Of a stretch of 64,000 nt of DNA, positions 35,969-47,231 are shown piece after piece. A program made the translations under genes and the position numbers. The stretch spans positions 2,380,041 to 2,444,040 of the forward strand of contig JACBWW010000049.1 in NCBI GenBank assembly GCA_020086605.1, in the 5' to 3' direction. How positions within the stretch are numbered: position 1 is the first letter of the stretch; each line of letters starts with the position of its first letter. The notes below the pieces were generated by a model, which saw nothing but the letters and a program-made list of their open reading frames with translations, made no database searches and had not been told where the DNA came from. The DNA comes from Lanius collurio. Taxonomy: Eukaryota; Chordata; Aves; Passeriformes; Laniidae.

Positions 35969-36807
35969 CAGCCTTCAGCTGCAGTCTGCCTCAATAAACT
36001 GCTGGAGGCCAAAAGCAATCAGCAGTCCTATTATAAGGAATGCCTTTGAATAAAAGATCTCAGAGAATTCAGCTCAAATTTGGAGATTTTTCAAGGAAAT
36101 TGATGGCTAAATTTATTTTGGACCCTCTGTGCTACCTTTCTGTCTGGCCTGGGACATCTGTGAAGACACACTTTGCCCAGTTAAGGTTAAAACCAACCTT
36201 GGACCATAGAATCATTTGTATTTTTGGTCCAGGCACAGAGATTTTGAAAATCCTACTCAGCACTATACTGAGTTTAAGCACATTTAAAATGAATTAAGCT
36301 CTGTGTGCTGCTCAAAAAGTCAGTTGGCTTTATCCTATCTCAATTTCTAGAGAAAGTAATAAATTAAATATTATTTTCTTACTTAATTTTAAATTAAACA
36401 CAAAGTGATTGCATTTCATACTTCTGTCTCACCCCAGGTACCAACACTGGCAGTAATTTTCACTGATAATGTAACTGGTAGAAACTTTTTATTTACTTGC
36501 TTTTCTAACAACTTTTTTTTTTTTTCTGTTCACATTTGTAATCTTAACAAGGGAAAAATGCTTATAGAGAAAACATAGAGGTATAGAAAGTCACAGAAAT
36601 GTAGTCCAGAAGAATAATGGGCACTAAATCAATATTTATAAACGTAATAGCTAATAGAAAAACAGGCTCATACCCATTTGTTTTAAAAATAGGTTGCTGC
36701 AAAACCATATAAATGAATATTTAATTTAATGATGTTTTTTCTATATCAAGTACAGTTCTCTTTATAAAAGCCCATGAACAATGACAATAATGCACAATAA
36801 ATATTAA

Positions 36808-36830
36808 TAATTACCCATAATGGGTAATTA
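36808..36830. repeat. Perfect 23-base palindrome
   Basis: The arms TAATTACCCAT (36808-36818) and ATGGGTAATTA (36820-36830) are exact reverse complements around a single central A. Each arm carries a TAATTA homeodomain-type core, so the site could bind a paired-class homeodomain dimer, although 11 bp of spacing is longer than the usual P2 or P3 sites. It may also be a chance AT-rich palindrome. Confidence 0.9.
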
Positions 36831-37783
36831 AAGTTTAATAATTAGTATGAAAGTCAAAATAACAAGAAAGAATCACTTGATCACATTCAAAACATTCAGT
36901 ATTTGAAGGATGTTGTATAATCATTACAGCATAGGTTAATGATTGTCCATTTGAAGTCTGCACTCATTTACGTTCATGGTTATTGGAATGTAACAGTTGA
37001 TAGAGCATTTCATGATAGAAAAAATTGAATATGTAAATATTATTCCAAATGTGAGTCCACTGTGATGGGGTTATCTCTGCAAATGTAGTTCACATTGGTG
37101 GTATTCTATAAGGAGGTTGCTTTTTGAAGTGCCTTTGCAAAAATGGGTTTAATTTAGGGGAGTTCAGGTCAATATGCTGCACAGAAATAAACAGATTTTG
37201 TGTATGTAAACACTGCTCAACTGAATCAAATGTATTTAGTCTAAAATACCCTGCTACCCTGCAGCTGAGGATCTGGATCACATTTTCCAATGCTTTGCAG
37301 AGTTAGAGTTGTATAATCTTTTGCAATATATTTTGGGGTTCCGACATATGCCAATACAAAGAAGAGAAATAATTTATCAAGAATATGCTTTGGCTCATCA
37401 GACTCTAATTTATAAAGGCAAGGAGGAGAAGGCAACCAAAATACAACTCTTATGGGGTAACATGCTGATGTTTCAAAATATACCCAGTTCTTTTTGAGGT
37501 CTTCTGTTTGGTTTGGTTTAGGGGTTTTTTTTGTGTATTTTTCTGATGAAAAGTGTTTCTAGAACACGCTGCAAAAGGAGTAAACTTATTCTTAATAAAA
37601 CATGTCAATTTTTTCTGAATGGTATAAGTTTTTATTATTTACTTATTTAAAGGATATATATTTAAACCCCATTCCCAGGAACTTTTGCTAACAATAAAAG
37701 TCCTCCACATTTTCCAAGTTTTGAACACTTTGGCCACTGAGCTACTTCCATCTTCTTGTATTCAGGATGAGATTTCTGGTCAG

Positions 37784-37825
37784 CTTGACAAGCCACTTAA
37801 AAACCTTGACAAGCCACCTAAACTC
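37784..37825. repeat. Two-copy tandem duplication, unit 21 bp
   Basis: The copies 37784-37804 and 37805-37825 share 'cttgacaagccac' and 'taaa', with about three differences. The unit length is a multiple of three, so it would insert seven codons if the region were coding, but no coding evidence exists. Confidence 0.88.
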
Positions 37826-37967
37826 CATATTTCTCTGTTTTGTTTTTCAGTCTCTTTCCTTTTTTTTTTTTGGTTGAGTTTCAGCAAACTCAGTGTCCTG
37901 ATCCTGTTTTCTGTGCCTCTGCATGGAAAAATCAGGAAGAATTTTTCTGCACAGACACAGCAGCACA

Positions 37968-37968
37968 N
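37968..37968. other. Single undetermined base
   Basis: One N within otherwise resolved sequence. It probably marks a low-quality or polymorphic base rather than a scaffold gap. Confidence 0.98.
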
Positions 37969-38920
37969 CTTTTTCCTAAAATGGAGAATTAGAATGTTTC
38001 ATGAAATTAATGGAAAGAGGATCTTAGAAAGAATAAAGAGGGGCCTGGATAAATTAAAGATTTTATCTAAAACCAAACTGGAGTAATTGACTAAATTAAC
38101 TTGTCTTAAAGAGACATGTACTGAGACATTGCAAAATAAAGAAAAGATAAAAGGAAATTAGAGAGTGTAATATGGCATATAAACAGCACTAGGAAAAAAA
38201 AAAACTGAAGGGAAAAGTGAGAATGGTAGTGTCAAAGGGGAAGAAGAAAGGCTTTACATGCATAAAAGCGACTAAATGTGCCATTTTATTTTTCAACAAG
38301 TAATATAACAAATTGTTCTGCTGCTTTGTCAGAAAGAAAATAAGAAATCAGTGTTCAAATAACATATCTCAGTCTACAAAAAAACAACAGCTCAAAGTAA
38401 TCTCAGGTTTTCTTTATTTAATTATGAAAACTTTAAGAGATCATGGGAAGGCCCTGAACAGATATCATAATTTGATTTTTCCTACTGATGTGCAGAGTAA
38501 ACCAAGAAAAACATCATAATATGTATTTTTTTAATTTGGCCAGTATCTAAAATTAATCACAAGAAATATTTTCTTGATCAAAATATATAAAAAATCTGAA
38601 CTTTTTAAAAATACCTTTCATTTGTTAAGGCAGCTGCCACAAACCTGTTAAAGCAGTAGAAACCCTTCAATGTGCTCTGTTAGCAGAACACAAGTCCAGT
38701 GTCCTCAGTTTAGGAAATATTACTATGAAGGAATAATGTTAATGATGCAAAGCCCCTGCATAAACCAAGCAAAGCTTTTTACACAACTCCTTCTTCACTC
38801 CTGATCAGAATATTAAATTAAGATTGCATTAGGAATGAAGAAAATGTGTTTTTGTTAATCTTGCAGACTTCCCTTCAAAGCTGTTTTTCTATTTCTTCTC
38901 TATAGCTTAGATTAGCTACT

Positions 38921-38990
38921 GTTATTATTATTATCATCATCCTCAATATCAATACCAATATTATTAGTAATACTATTATTAAAAATACTA
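38921..38990. repeat. TTA/ATC-rich low-complexity tract
   Basis: It starts with several TTA units, then ATC units, then irregular AAT and TAT units. It is a degenerate trinucleotide repeat. Confidence 0.85.
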
Positions 38991-39430
38991 TTTGCAATTA
39001 ACAGCTCAGATCAGATGCTGAATGCACTGGATTAAATGTTATATATATACATATTTTACCACACATTCATGCATGTATTTCTACATACAGAAATGCTTAA
39101 AGACTTTCTCAGTGAGTTTACAGCAATGCCAATTGCTTCTCTTTAAGGACTCAGTTCTGGAGGGAAGGAGTATTCTAGTGAAAAAGAAAGGACAGTATCT
39201 TTTCCAACAAATTGGGTAGAAGCAGTGGATAGGACCCACCTCCACAGCAGGGCCAGTGCAAGACAGAAGTCAAAAAACCTCATGGTACTCTCATCCTTTG
39301 GCAAGGGATGAGTGGTGATGCTGGAATCACAACATATTTTTGTTCTGTATTTGACAAAGGCACACTTTGTATTCACACATTCAGACTTTCTGTTGATCCC
39401 AACTCTTACCAAAATCAAAGCCTTGATAGC

Positions 39431-39583
39431 ATGGGAAGTGTTCAAGGCCAGGTTCAAGGCCTGGGGTTCCAGGCAATGTGATCAAGTGAAAATTGTTCTT
39501 GTCCATGGCAGGGGAGGTGGAATTAAATGATCTTTAGGTCGCTTCCAACCTTAACCATTCTATGACTCTATGATTCTATGATT
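39431..39583 (+). mobile_element. CR1 LINE 3' end with intact octamer tail
   Basis: The + strand reads 'gtgttcaaggccaggttcaa', 'gaattaaatgatctttagg', 'cgcttccaaccttaaccatt' and ends in three adjacent octamer units of the CTATGATT type. This is the clearest CR1 3' terminus in the window, which suggests one of the younger copies. Confidence 0.96.
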
Positions 39584-42500
39584 AGCTTTTCTTAACTGCA
39601 ATGAGATTCCAGCAATTCTCACTCGTAACAGCTTTAATTTGAGAGACCCCTTTCCTCCCTTCTTCAATCTGCTTTTTGTTGCATTTTGTTCTGGTTTTAT
39701 TTAGGGTTTTTTTGAATGGGAATAGGGAATCTCTATTATGTGTATATGTATGTGTCAGAGTACATCTCTCAAAATAGTTTTTTAGGTCTTGCCAGGTCTT
39801 GCAAGAATACCCACTTTCTGACAAATTACCCAAGGTCACTAAGAGAATGTAGTGGACATAAGTCCTTCCATTCAAAGGAAAGATGTTGTTAGAAATATAA
39901 GAATTAATAAGGGAATAAATTATTACATGTAAGTAAACAACAGGAAAACATAAATGCCCACAGACTACCACCAAAGCAGTAAAGATGCCACTGAGTAGTG
40001 GAGTAGTAAAGATGGGGAACTGAGGCAGGACTCTCAGAAGGATTTAAATTTGTGTTTCAAAGCAATGAATGGTTCCCAAGCCAATGACTGAGCTGCCAGC
40101 ATCCTATTCAAAGCCCTGTGACAAGGGAGGGCCTCCAACCCACTTTTCCCAAGCCCCCAGCCACTCCTCCTGGAACTGGATGAGCATTTTTTGCTGCCTC
40201 TTTTCGCCACATCACCATGACAACAGGGACTGCTCTCTTTCTGGCTGGTGCTCAGCGTGCATATTGATGGTGATCAACAATGAGGTGCTACCATGATGAG
40301 TAAATAGATTAGACCCATGTGTTACCCCATGGTCAACACACACAATGAGCAGATCTGTAGCCCTCAGATCACTGCTGTTCTTCCTTCTCCCGAGTCCTGC
40401 AGTGTCCTTTCTACTGACACGTAAGCTAGCATTTGATGATAGTATTATTTACATTTTTAATTACATTGTGTGTACTGGGTATTTACTCTGAGCACAAGTG
40501 GCAAGCTGTTTGGGAGCTAGTGTTTCTGCAGTGCTGCTAATTAATTGATGATAAATAAGTAAATAAAGCGCCAAGCAAAAGGAAAACGAAAAACTATAGC
40601 CCACTGCTTTCCTTTCCAGAAAACTCTATCCTCCCTAGTTTTTTTTTTTCCTTTTTCTTTTTTTCCCCTGCTACCTTTCACCTTCTAATTGAAACAAGTT
40701 TGCCATTTGGCTGCAAAACCTTCCCCCATAAGCAAAGAAACAGAAAACAGGCCTAAATGTTTTTTCTTTCTTTTCTTTATTTCTTGTACTGGGATGATGG
40801 GTCCTTGGGTTATTCTGAAATTCCTTACACACACAGTCGCTGATAAGTCAGGTCTGGCAAATCTTCCCTATGTGCCATCATTTGAAATTTAAATCAAGAA
40901 AAATTAAGGAGAAAAATTGTGAACACAGAGAAGGAGCTGGGATGAAAACAGCAAGAGATCCCCTGACTAATTTTTATGGAGAAGGAAAGAATATTTCACC
41001 CTTTTCTCCATAACTAACAATCATACTGCACAGATAGGAAGCAGTTTATTATAGTGCAGCCACAAGAGTTGGGCTTTCAAATGCTGCACTTGCAGCTGTT
41101 GAATGTTTCCCAAGAACATCTCATTGAGTAAATTCTGGCCACTTTCATTATGTGACTAAGGCTTTCTTCAGCCTATCAGCACAGAGCAAAAATCATGTTT
41201 ATTTGCTTAGCTCTCCTGCATTTAAAAATCTGGTCAAGATGAAACAAGCTATATATTATAGCATGCTTTTAAATATGAGTTGGCCCAATGAGTGTTTCAA
41301 GAGGAGTGGATATCTGGTTTGTGTTCATTAACAGATGGAGTTATCCAGTAAAGGAAAGGCCAAATTTGGGGGCTGAATTATGTAGCAAACCTGGGCTTTC
41401 TAGAACTGTTGATGGTTTAACAACTGCTTTGCCTAGATGGGAGCAATTATGCAAAGGGCAGGTCCAGGCAATGGAGACCATGCCAATGAGTCTGTAGCCT
41501 CAATGAAGGAATAACACCACCTCAGAAACCCTTAGACATGAAAAAAGGACTGCTGAAAGAAGGAAGCAGTTTTGCAATAAGCTGCTATGTGCACACATGG
41601 CCTGAATTCTGTGGAGGATCCCCAGAAATGTAAGACCTGAGAAGGTCCCAGTGCTCCAGCCCCAGGTTCCCACCTGCCCAACACATGTGGTATTAATTGA
41701 CAAGGAAGTGATCACAGAGTGTTTTCCCTGTCTTCATGGTAGCTACATCCAGAGCACAAAGGACAAAGGACCTGAGTCTGTGCTTCATTATGTTCCTCCT
41801 AAATCGTACAGGACAATCCATTGAGGGAACTTGGGCATCACAATACCAAGCACTAAGGTGGCCAATTTGCATGCAGCTGCCTGCAAGCTGGAGTTCTAAT
41901 TGCCTGTCAATAGAGGCAAAAAAAGCCATCACATTCAGCAAAAACTTGCCTAATTCTGCCAGAAAGAAATGGCTGAGATTAAAGTTTATTTATTTCCTAC
42001 ACATTCCTGAGGGTTTCAAGCCTTCCAGCTCTGAAGTTGTACATCCCAGAACATTTCTAAATTAAACACTCAGACCTTTTCTTTCCATAGGTATGTGAAA
42101 TAAATGCAGCAATCTTTTATTTTCAAAAAAACTTCAAAATAGAGTCTCTTTATTGAAAAAGAGGAAATCTTAGCTGAATCCCTTAACTCTTTGGAGCTGC
42201 TTCAATCCATACTCAGCACCCTGTTAAGGAGTGTCCTGGGTGGGGAAGGGGAAGTTGCCATAACCTATCTGGTCAAGTCTATTTCACTCTGCATGAATTT
42301 CCACTGGTTCAGTTGAAAGAAAAGCATATTTTAACACTGATCTATAGTTTAATGACTGAAGAGACTCGAGTTCCCACTGCATTGAATACTTAATAACACA
42401 TATTAAAATATTTAGCCGCCTCCAGGCTAGAATCTAAACTCCCCCTCCCCAGAGCCAGGTGAGTGCCTTAAATAGGCTATGAAGTAGCCCAGTGACTTAT

Positions 42501-42902
42501 CAAGATCTCTTTATAACCAAGATCTACACACAACATGTGCCTTGGAGAGCAAAGGAGAGGGGGAACTCCAGGAACAGCTCGTATGCAGACAGGAACTACA
42601 GCTTCCCTCCTGTGCTTTGACACACTTTTACTTTGGGCTTAAGGAATTGTTCACTGCAAACTGGAATGGCCTTAGTAAAGAGGTCTGAGGTCATCCATAC
42701 CCCTGGAAATCCTTGAGAAGTTTATCTTGCAGTTAGCTTGAAATCAATCATTGTTGATTAATCACACCACACTCCCAGGACAGTGATGTGAGCTGCAGAG
42801 TGAGATCCTCTGTGTCCGGCAAGAGGGATAAACCCTCTGAAAGGAGGAACACCTGAGACCTCCTGGTTAGGGTGTCCCACCTGTTAAATGAGATATTAGG
42901 GG
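39584..42902. other. Unique non-coding DNA
   Basis: No gene is supported. T-rich runs occur at 40640-40667. 40430-40620 is free of repeats and has clustered TAAT and TTTAC motifs, making it a candidate conserved block. 41280-41850 is a G+C-balanced region with several overlapping short frames (69-109 codons) that show no recognisable domain. Confidence 0.55.
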
Positions 42903-43219
42903 GGACCTATGAGAAGATAAGGACAAACTTTTTTAACAGGTTCTGTCTTGGTAGGACATAGCCGAAAAAGGTTTGAAAGAAATAGAATCAATTTAGATTA
43001 TCTACAAGGAAGAAGCTTTTTACAAAGGTGGTGGTACAACACTGGCAGAGGTTGTCCAGAAAGGTGGTGGAGGGGCCCCATCCCTGGAAACTTTAAGGGC
43101 CAGGTTGGATGGGACTCTAAGACACCTGATCTAGTTAAAAATATCCCTGCTAATTGTCCAGGTCACCTTTAACAATCCCTCCCAACCCAAACTGTTCTAT
43201 GATTCTGTGATTCCATGAG
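42903..43219 (+). mobile_element. CR1 LINE, about 315 bp, 3' end present
   Basis: The + strand gives 'gacctatgagaagataagga', 'gttgtccagaaaggtggtgg', 'ccccatccctggaaacttta', 'agggccaggttggatgggac', 'cccaacccaaactgttct' and a tail of three octamers (atgattctgtgattcc). The ORF2 C-terminal frame is broken by substitutions and small indels. The 5' part is absent. Confidence 0.95.
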
Positions 43220-44199
43220 TCTCTAATGTCAAGTGTGGACAGAAATGAATGTAAGTCCTTAGCAGTGGGGACACCCCAGCTGGGGAGTCCTTACACAAAA
43301 TGGGAGTGCAGTTTTTCTTTGCAACAGCCTCCCAGATGGACTCCTGAGAACAAGTAGGCAAACATATAATTTATTTTTACCTTCCTGGGTTAGGACTGGC
43401 AGACAAGCCAAACTCCAAAGTCTTGGTGAGGTGGTGGTTCTAAGCACGTGTGGCTCCAGGAGAACATTATTCCTGGGTAGCAGCAACACCAGACAAGCTG
43501 CCAAGCTGCTGAAGTTCCTTGTGAATCGCTTGACAGAGATGTTCCAGCAGTGTTCGTGGCAGGAACAGATTCTTGTTGTCAAGAAGTATCTGCCCTGTCC
43601 ATGCAGGAGCAATAATCAGTTTGAAAGGCTGCTGATGAGACTGAGGTTTCAAGTTTAGCAAGGTATAAGAAAGATTAAATTTCTGAATTTCTATTTTTAT
43701 TCCTGGAGCTCAGTGCTGAGATTTATTAAATCAGATTCTGAGTTTTCATTTAAAGGAAAACAACAACAAGGACAACAAAAAAACCACCCACACATTGAGG
43801 AATATAAAAACAAAACAGAGATGGAGTGACACTCCAATCACTGGAATGTAACCAGATGAAACTGTGTGATCCTATGCGGGGAATATTTGCTGCTGTTTGC
43901 TCCTTAGTTAATTAATTATTGCTGGCAAGTTGTGCAGGGTGTGGGCCTGTTCTTGGCTGCTTCACTCTATGTTTGATGCTGAGGCCAGGGGAACTCCAGA
44001 GGGTATTGTAAAAATTCCTCGCCTTGGGAGTGAAATGGAGAAAAAACCTCTGCATGCTCACTGTTGTTGTTGTTTCAAATCCTGCCCCCCGTGGTAATTT
44101 TATGATGGTCCTTGATACTTTAAACCACCAAAGATGGAGGCTGCAAGTTTTGACCATCTCAAAGGTGTTAGGGAAAGGTTACAGTGGGAAAAGGGAAAC
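43220..44199. other. Unique non-coding DNA
   Basis: No gene is established. The + strand frame at 43431-43658 (75 codons) has a balanced, protein-like composition in its second half, but it has no splice or homology support, and a minus-strand frame of 117 codons overlaps it. Confidence 0.55.
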
Positions 44200-44375
44200 C
44201 TAGGACAGGAGTTAGGATGCCTGTATGGGCCGCAGCACATCTGGGCTTCATTCCCTGATTTGTTGTAAAATGTCACTATGACCTCAGTCAAATCACTTAG
44301 GGATGGGCTATTAAAGGGATTTACATACCTAAATCCACCATGACATTTTCAAAGTTGGAGCTCAGGCACTGCCTT
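44200..44375 (+). repeat. MIR-like ancient SINE, + orientation
   Basis: The + strand reads 'aggagttaggatgcctg', 'gggcttcattccctgatttg', 'tgacctcagtcaaatcactt', then a tail with 'gatttacatacctaaatcc' and 'gacattttcaaagttgg'. This follows the tRNA-derived part, core, and 'tttcaaa...cacctaa' tail that I know from turtle, crocodilian and bird core-SINEs. The copy is much diverged and boundaries are approximate. It is oriented opposite to those at 21878 and 28942. Confidence 0.55.
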
Positions 44376-47164
44376 GTCTTTCTCCTTCCTGCTGGTGCAC
44401 AAAACTCCTGGGGATGTTTAAACCTACCTTCGGGCTGGAGGCTGGGAGGCTTGACAGAAACTTCCCTTGCCATGTTCCTGCTCCTTGCTTTTCCTTGTTC
44501 TCATGTAATTTGCACTGATATGGGACCGTGGATAAAAATGGATCAAGCAACCAATTCTGCTGGAAAATAAGCAGTCAAAATGACACTACAAGTGATGAAA
44601 AAGTGTCTAAAATGGATAAAATATGATTATTCACCATGTAACACCACAGTTATGTGATAGAAAAGAATGAGGCTGGGTAGGGGCAAGAAATAAAATGGGA
44701 ACATGAAAGGTAAGACCTGGTTTTTCACAAACAAAAATAGTTTGTTTTACTTTATTTTTTTACAAATTAATTTTTGTGCTGCTAATGTGCTGATTGAAAA
44801 CGCACTTCAAGTCTTCTGTGCTCCAAGAATAGAAGACAAATATGGAAAAATATATTTACGGTCTGATAATTACTTCACCTTATGCTTAATATGTGAAAAA
44901 ATGGGGTAAATACCTATACCACAATCACAAAATAACTGGAGCATTTCATGATAGTTGAGGAAAAGCTGAGTAATTTACAATAAAATTATAACAACCCCAA
45001 AAATATTTGAAAATAATTTTCACCTTCCTGGATGAAAATTACATCTAATCAAAACTTTGGTTTTGTTTTATTTTCTACTCAAACTTCTTCAATATACATT
45101 ATTTAGTAAAAATCATTCATTTTCTGACTTTAACTAATATCAAAACAGGGTGAAGTATTCTCAGGATAGTTTTTATAAAACCACAATAACTATCTATGTA
45201 GGCACAGTTCTGTTAATTAAACGTATGAATTTAATGTAGTTAATTTATGCAAGTTTGGGCTCAGACTCACAAGTGGTTATGGCTGCATAATCAGTTACTT
45301 GACCTATGATTTAACTGTCCCTGAATGTGATTTTAAGCTGTAATAAGTGAAAATTGCAACAAAAAGTGAAAATTCGGCTTAATGCAGGGAATTTTGCTAA
45401 TATGAGTTTATATTTCAGTAAAAATAAATATAATTCATATGTGAAATGAGTGCATTTTCATTTTTTTTTAAAAAAACATATCTTTTATGTTCTAGCAGAA
45501 AGTGCAAGAGGTTTGTTGTCTTTTTAGGGCAAATTACAGCCAAACATAATTTAGGAGGACTTGTTTCCTGTTTAATATTGTTCAATAGTTTCCTATCTGA
45601 TATTTCTCCCTCATTAAAACTTCATTTAAATTGGAAAAAGTCCCTATATAAAATTAAAAACCCCTATCAAAAATAAAATTATATTTTAAACTCCATTTAG
45701 CAAAAACTTTCTGCCAACTTTCTTAAAATGGCAATTGAAATTTTTCTTTTACTGACTGGAACCAGATGCCTGCTAAGTCAATAACTGAAGACCTCATGTT
45801 TTGTTTAAAAAAGAAAAAAAAAAAATGGATCTGAGGGGAAAAAAGTCTGTGGGGAAATTTAGACAAAGCAAATTGCTGTTCAGTTTCTTCTCTGCAAAAC
45901 ACAAACAAACTCAACTCTGAAGAATTGCTGTCATTTCTTTACCTTGCCATTTTTTACTCCCTCAGAGGTAACTATTGAAAATCAGTGGTTCCTTGCTGAC
46001 TGAGGTAGGTGAAACCATCCCAAATATTCCTCCCTGATGCAGGAAAAGGCAATGTAAGGTTCAAGACTTCAACTGACTTTCTTTACTGAGTGCCTGCTGT
46101 TCATAAACAGATTGCAGCTCAGCTGGCTACTTGTAGGAAATTTTGAATATGCAATACTTGACCAGAAAGTAAAGGTTCTGACCAAATAAATATTTTATTT
46201 CTCATCCTCAGTCAGCTGCCATTGGTTTGAGGTACAAATGTCACTTGAATAGAGGCAGTGACTGCTGACTCAGAGGTTTCCCTCCACTCTGACAGCATGG
46301 AATTAGTTGCAGTTGGTCATAATACATGTTTCTGGTCTACTTGTGGTCAAGGACATCTCCTGCAGTAACCCAAAAGCTTTGAAGTCTCATCTGGAGAGCA
46401 AAATCCCCAAGGTCACAATTTAAGAGAAGCAATAGTATTCTGATAAACAGGATAAGGGAATTTTAGAAACTTCAAGACTTTTTTCTTCCTTCCTTTCCGG
46501 CCCACACAGGTATTGCTCGAGGCATCAGTCCTAGAAAAATTAGGCTACTGTAAGATTTATTGGCTGAGTGCAGAGTTTACATTACATTTTCTCTCATCAC
46601 TTTCTCCTGGAGTAATTGCCTATGCATGCACAGTCCTGGCTGCAAACAGTGTGGTCTGATCCTTGGGTGGCTCATTTTGGGGCTCATCCAGCTAAAAGTT
46701 GATATCACCCATGAGCAGCTGAGTCCTTTAAAAGGACTCAGAAGCTTGGGACTTTGCAGGGAGATAACATGGTTCTTCAGAAGAGAAGCCCCTCATTACA
46801 GGGCTTTTGCAAATACTGCCTCTCAGTTATTTATTTCCTACAACTGCTGTTTTCCTTCAAGTCGGATTTTTTTTTTTTACTGTAATTTTCTTTCATCAGC
46901 AGCCACTGTAATTGATATAAAACACCTATAGACATAGCTCTAGCTGTGAAATTTGTGGTTAAATCATTATGTGAGTTTTTCTTTCTTAATTTTATACATT
47001 TGGTGGGCCTGGAAAATCTGGCACAGGGTTTGCAAAACTCTCTGACTTTGTCATAATAAGCCCAGTAAATGCTCAATTTCAGGTGGAAACAAAGAAGTCA
47101 AGTTTGCAAAAGTGTTACTGATAGGGAAAACCAGCCAATAAATTCTCCACAGAGCACCCCAAAG
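44376..47164. other. Unique AT-rich non-coding DNA
   Basis: No gene or transposon is recognised. Short A runs occur near 45810-45826. The 123-codon frame at 46560-46931 (+) has no recognisable domain. Confidence 0.6.
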
Positions 47165-47231
47165 AGCTGGACTCAAACATCCTTGTGGGTCCCTTTCTTC
47201 TCAGGGTATTTTATAATTCTGTGACTCCAAG
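47165..47231 (+). mobile_element. CR1 LINE 3' terminus, about 65 bp
   Basis: The + strand reads 'gctggactcaaacatccttg', 'tgggtccctttcttctcagg', 'gtattttataattctgtgac' and ends at 'tccaag'. These match the CR1 3' end of the 'caatgatccttgtgggtccc' group, the same group as 4983-5240 but opposite in orientation. Only the last segment remains. Confidence 0.85.

Larger units (their letters stand above)
35969..39430. other. Unique AT-rich non-coding DNA
   Basis: No gene is supported. It contains a 23-base palindrome (36808-36830), a 21-bp tandem duplication (37784-37825), a single unresolved base (37968) and a TTA/ATC-rich low-complexity tract (38921-38990). The 133-codon frame at 37685-38086 is hydrophobic in its middle because of a T run and crosses the unresolved base. 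I do not regard it as a gene. Confidence 0.6.

Noticed and set aside
36195..36240. 'ccatagaatcatttg' resembling a reversed CR1 tail
   Set aside because: The expected 'ggttggaagggacc' does not follow, so there is no CR1 body.
37255..37285. 'cagctgaggatctgg' resembling a known ancient repeat tail
   Set aside because: Only about 15 bases match and no neighbouring blocks of the family are present. The weaker 'gaggatctggccc' at 11771 was rejected for the same reason.
37685..38086. 133-codon + frame with a hydrophobic centre
   Set aside because: The hydrophobic part comes from a T run translated as Phe, and the frame crosses an undetermined base.
43431..43658. 75-codon + frame with a protein-like second half
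   Set aside because: No domain recognised, overlapped by a longer minus-strand frame, and no splice or homology support.
37003..44955. Shared 16-mer 'gagcatttcatgatag' at about 37005 and 44939
   Set aside because: Similarity does not extend on either side. One such match is expected by chance in AT-rich DNA of this length.
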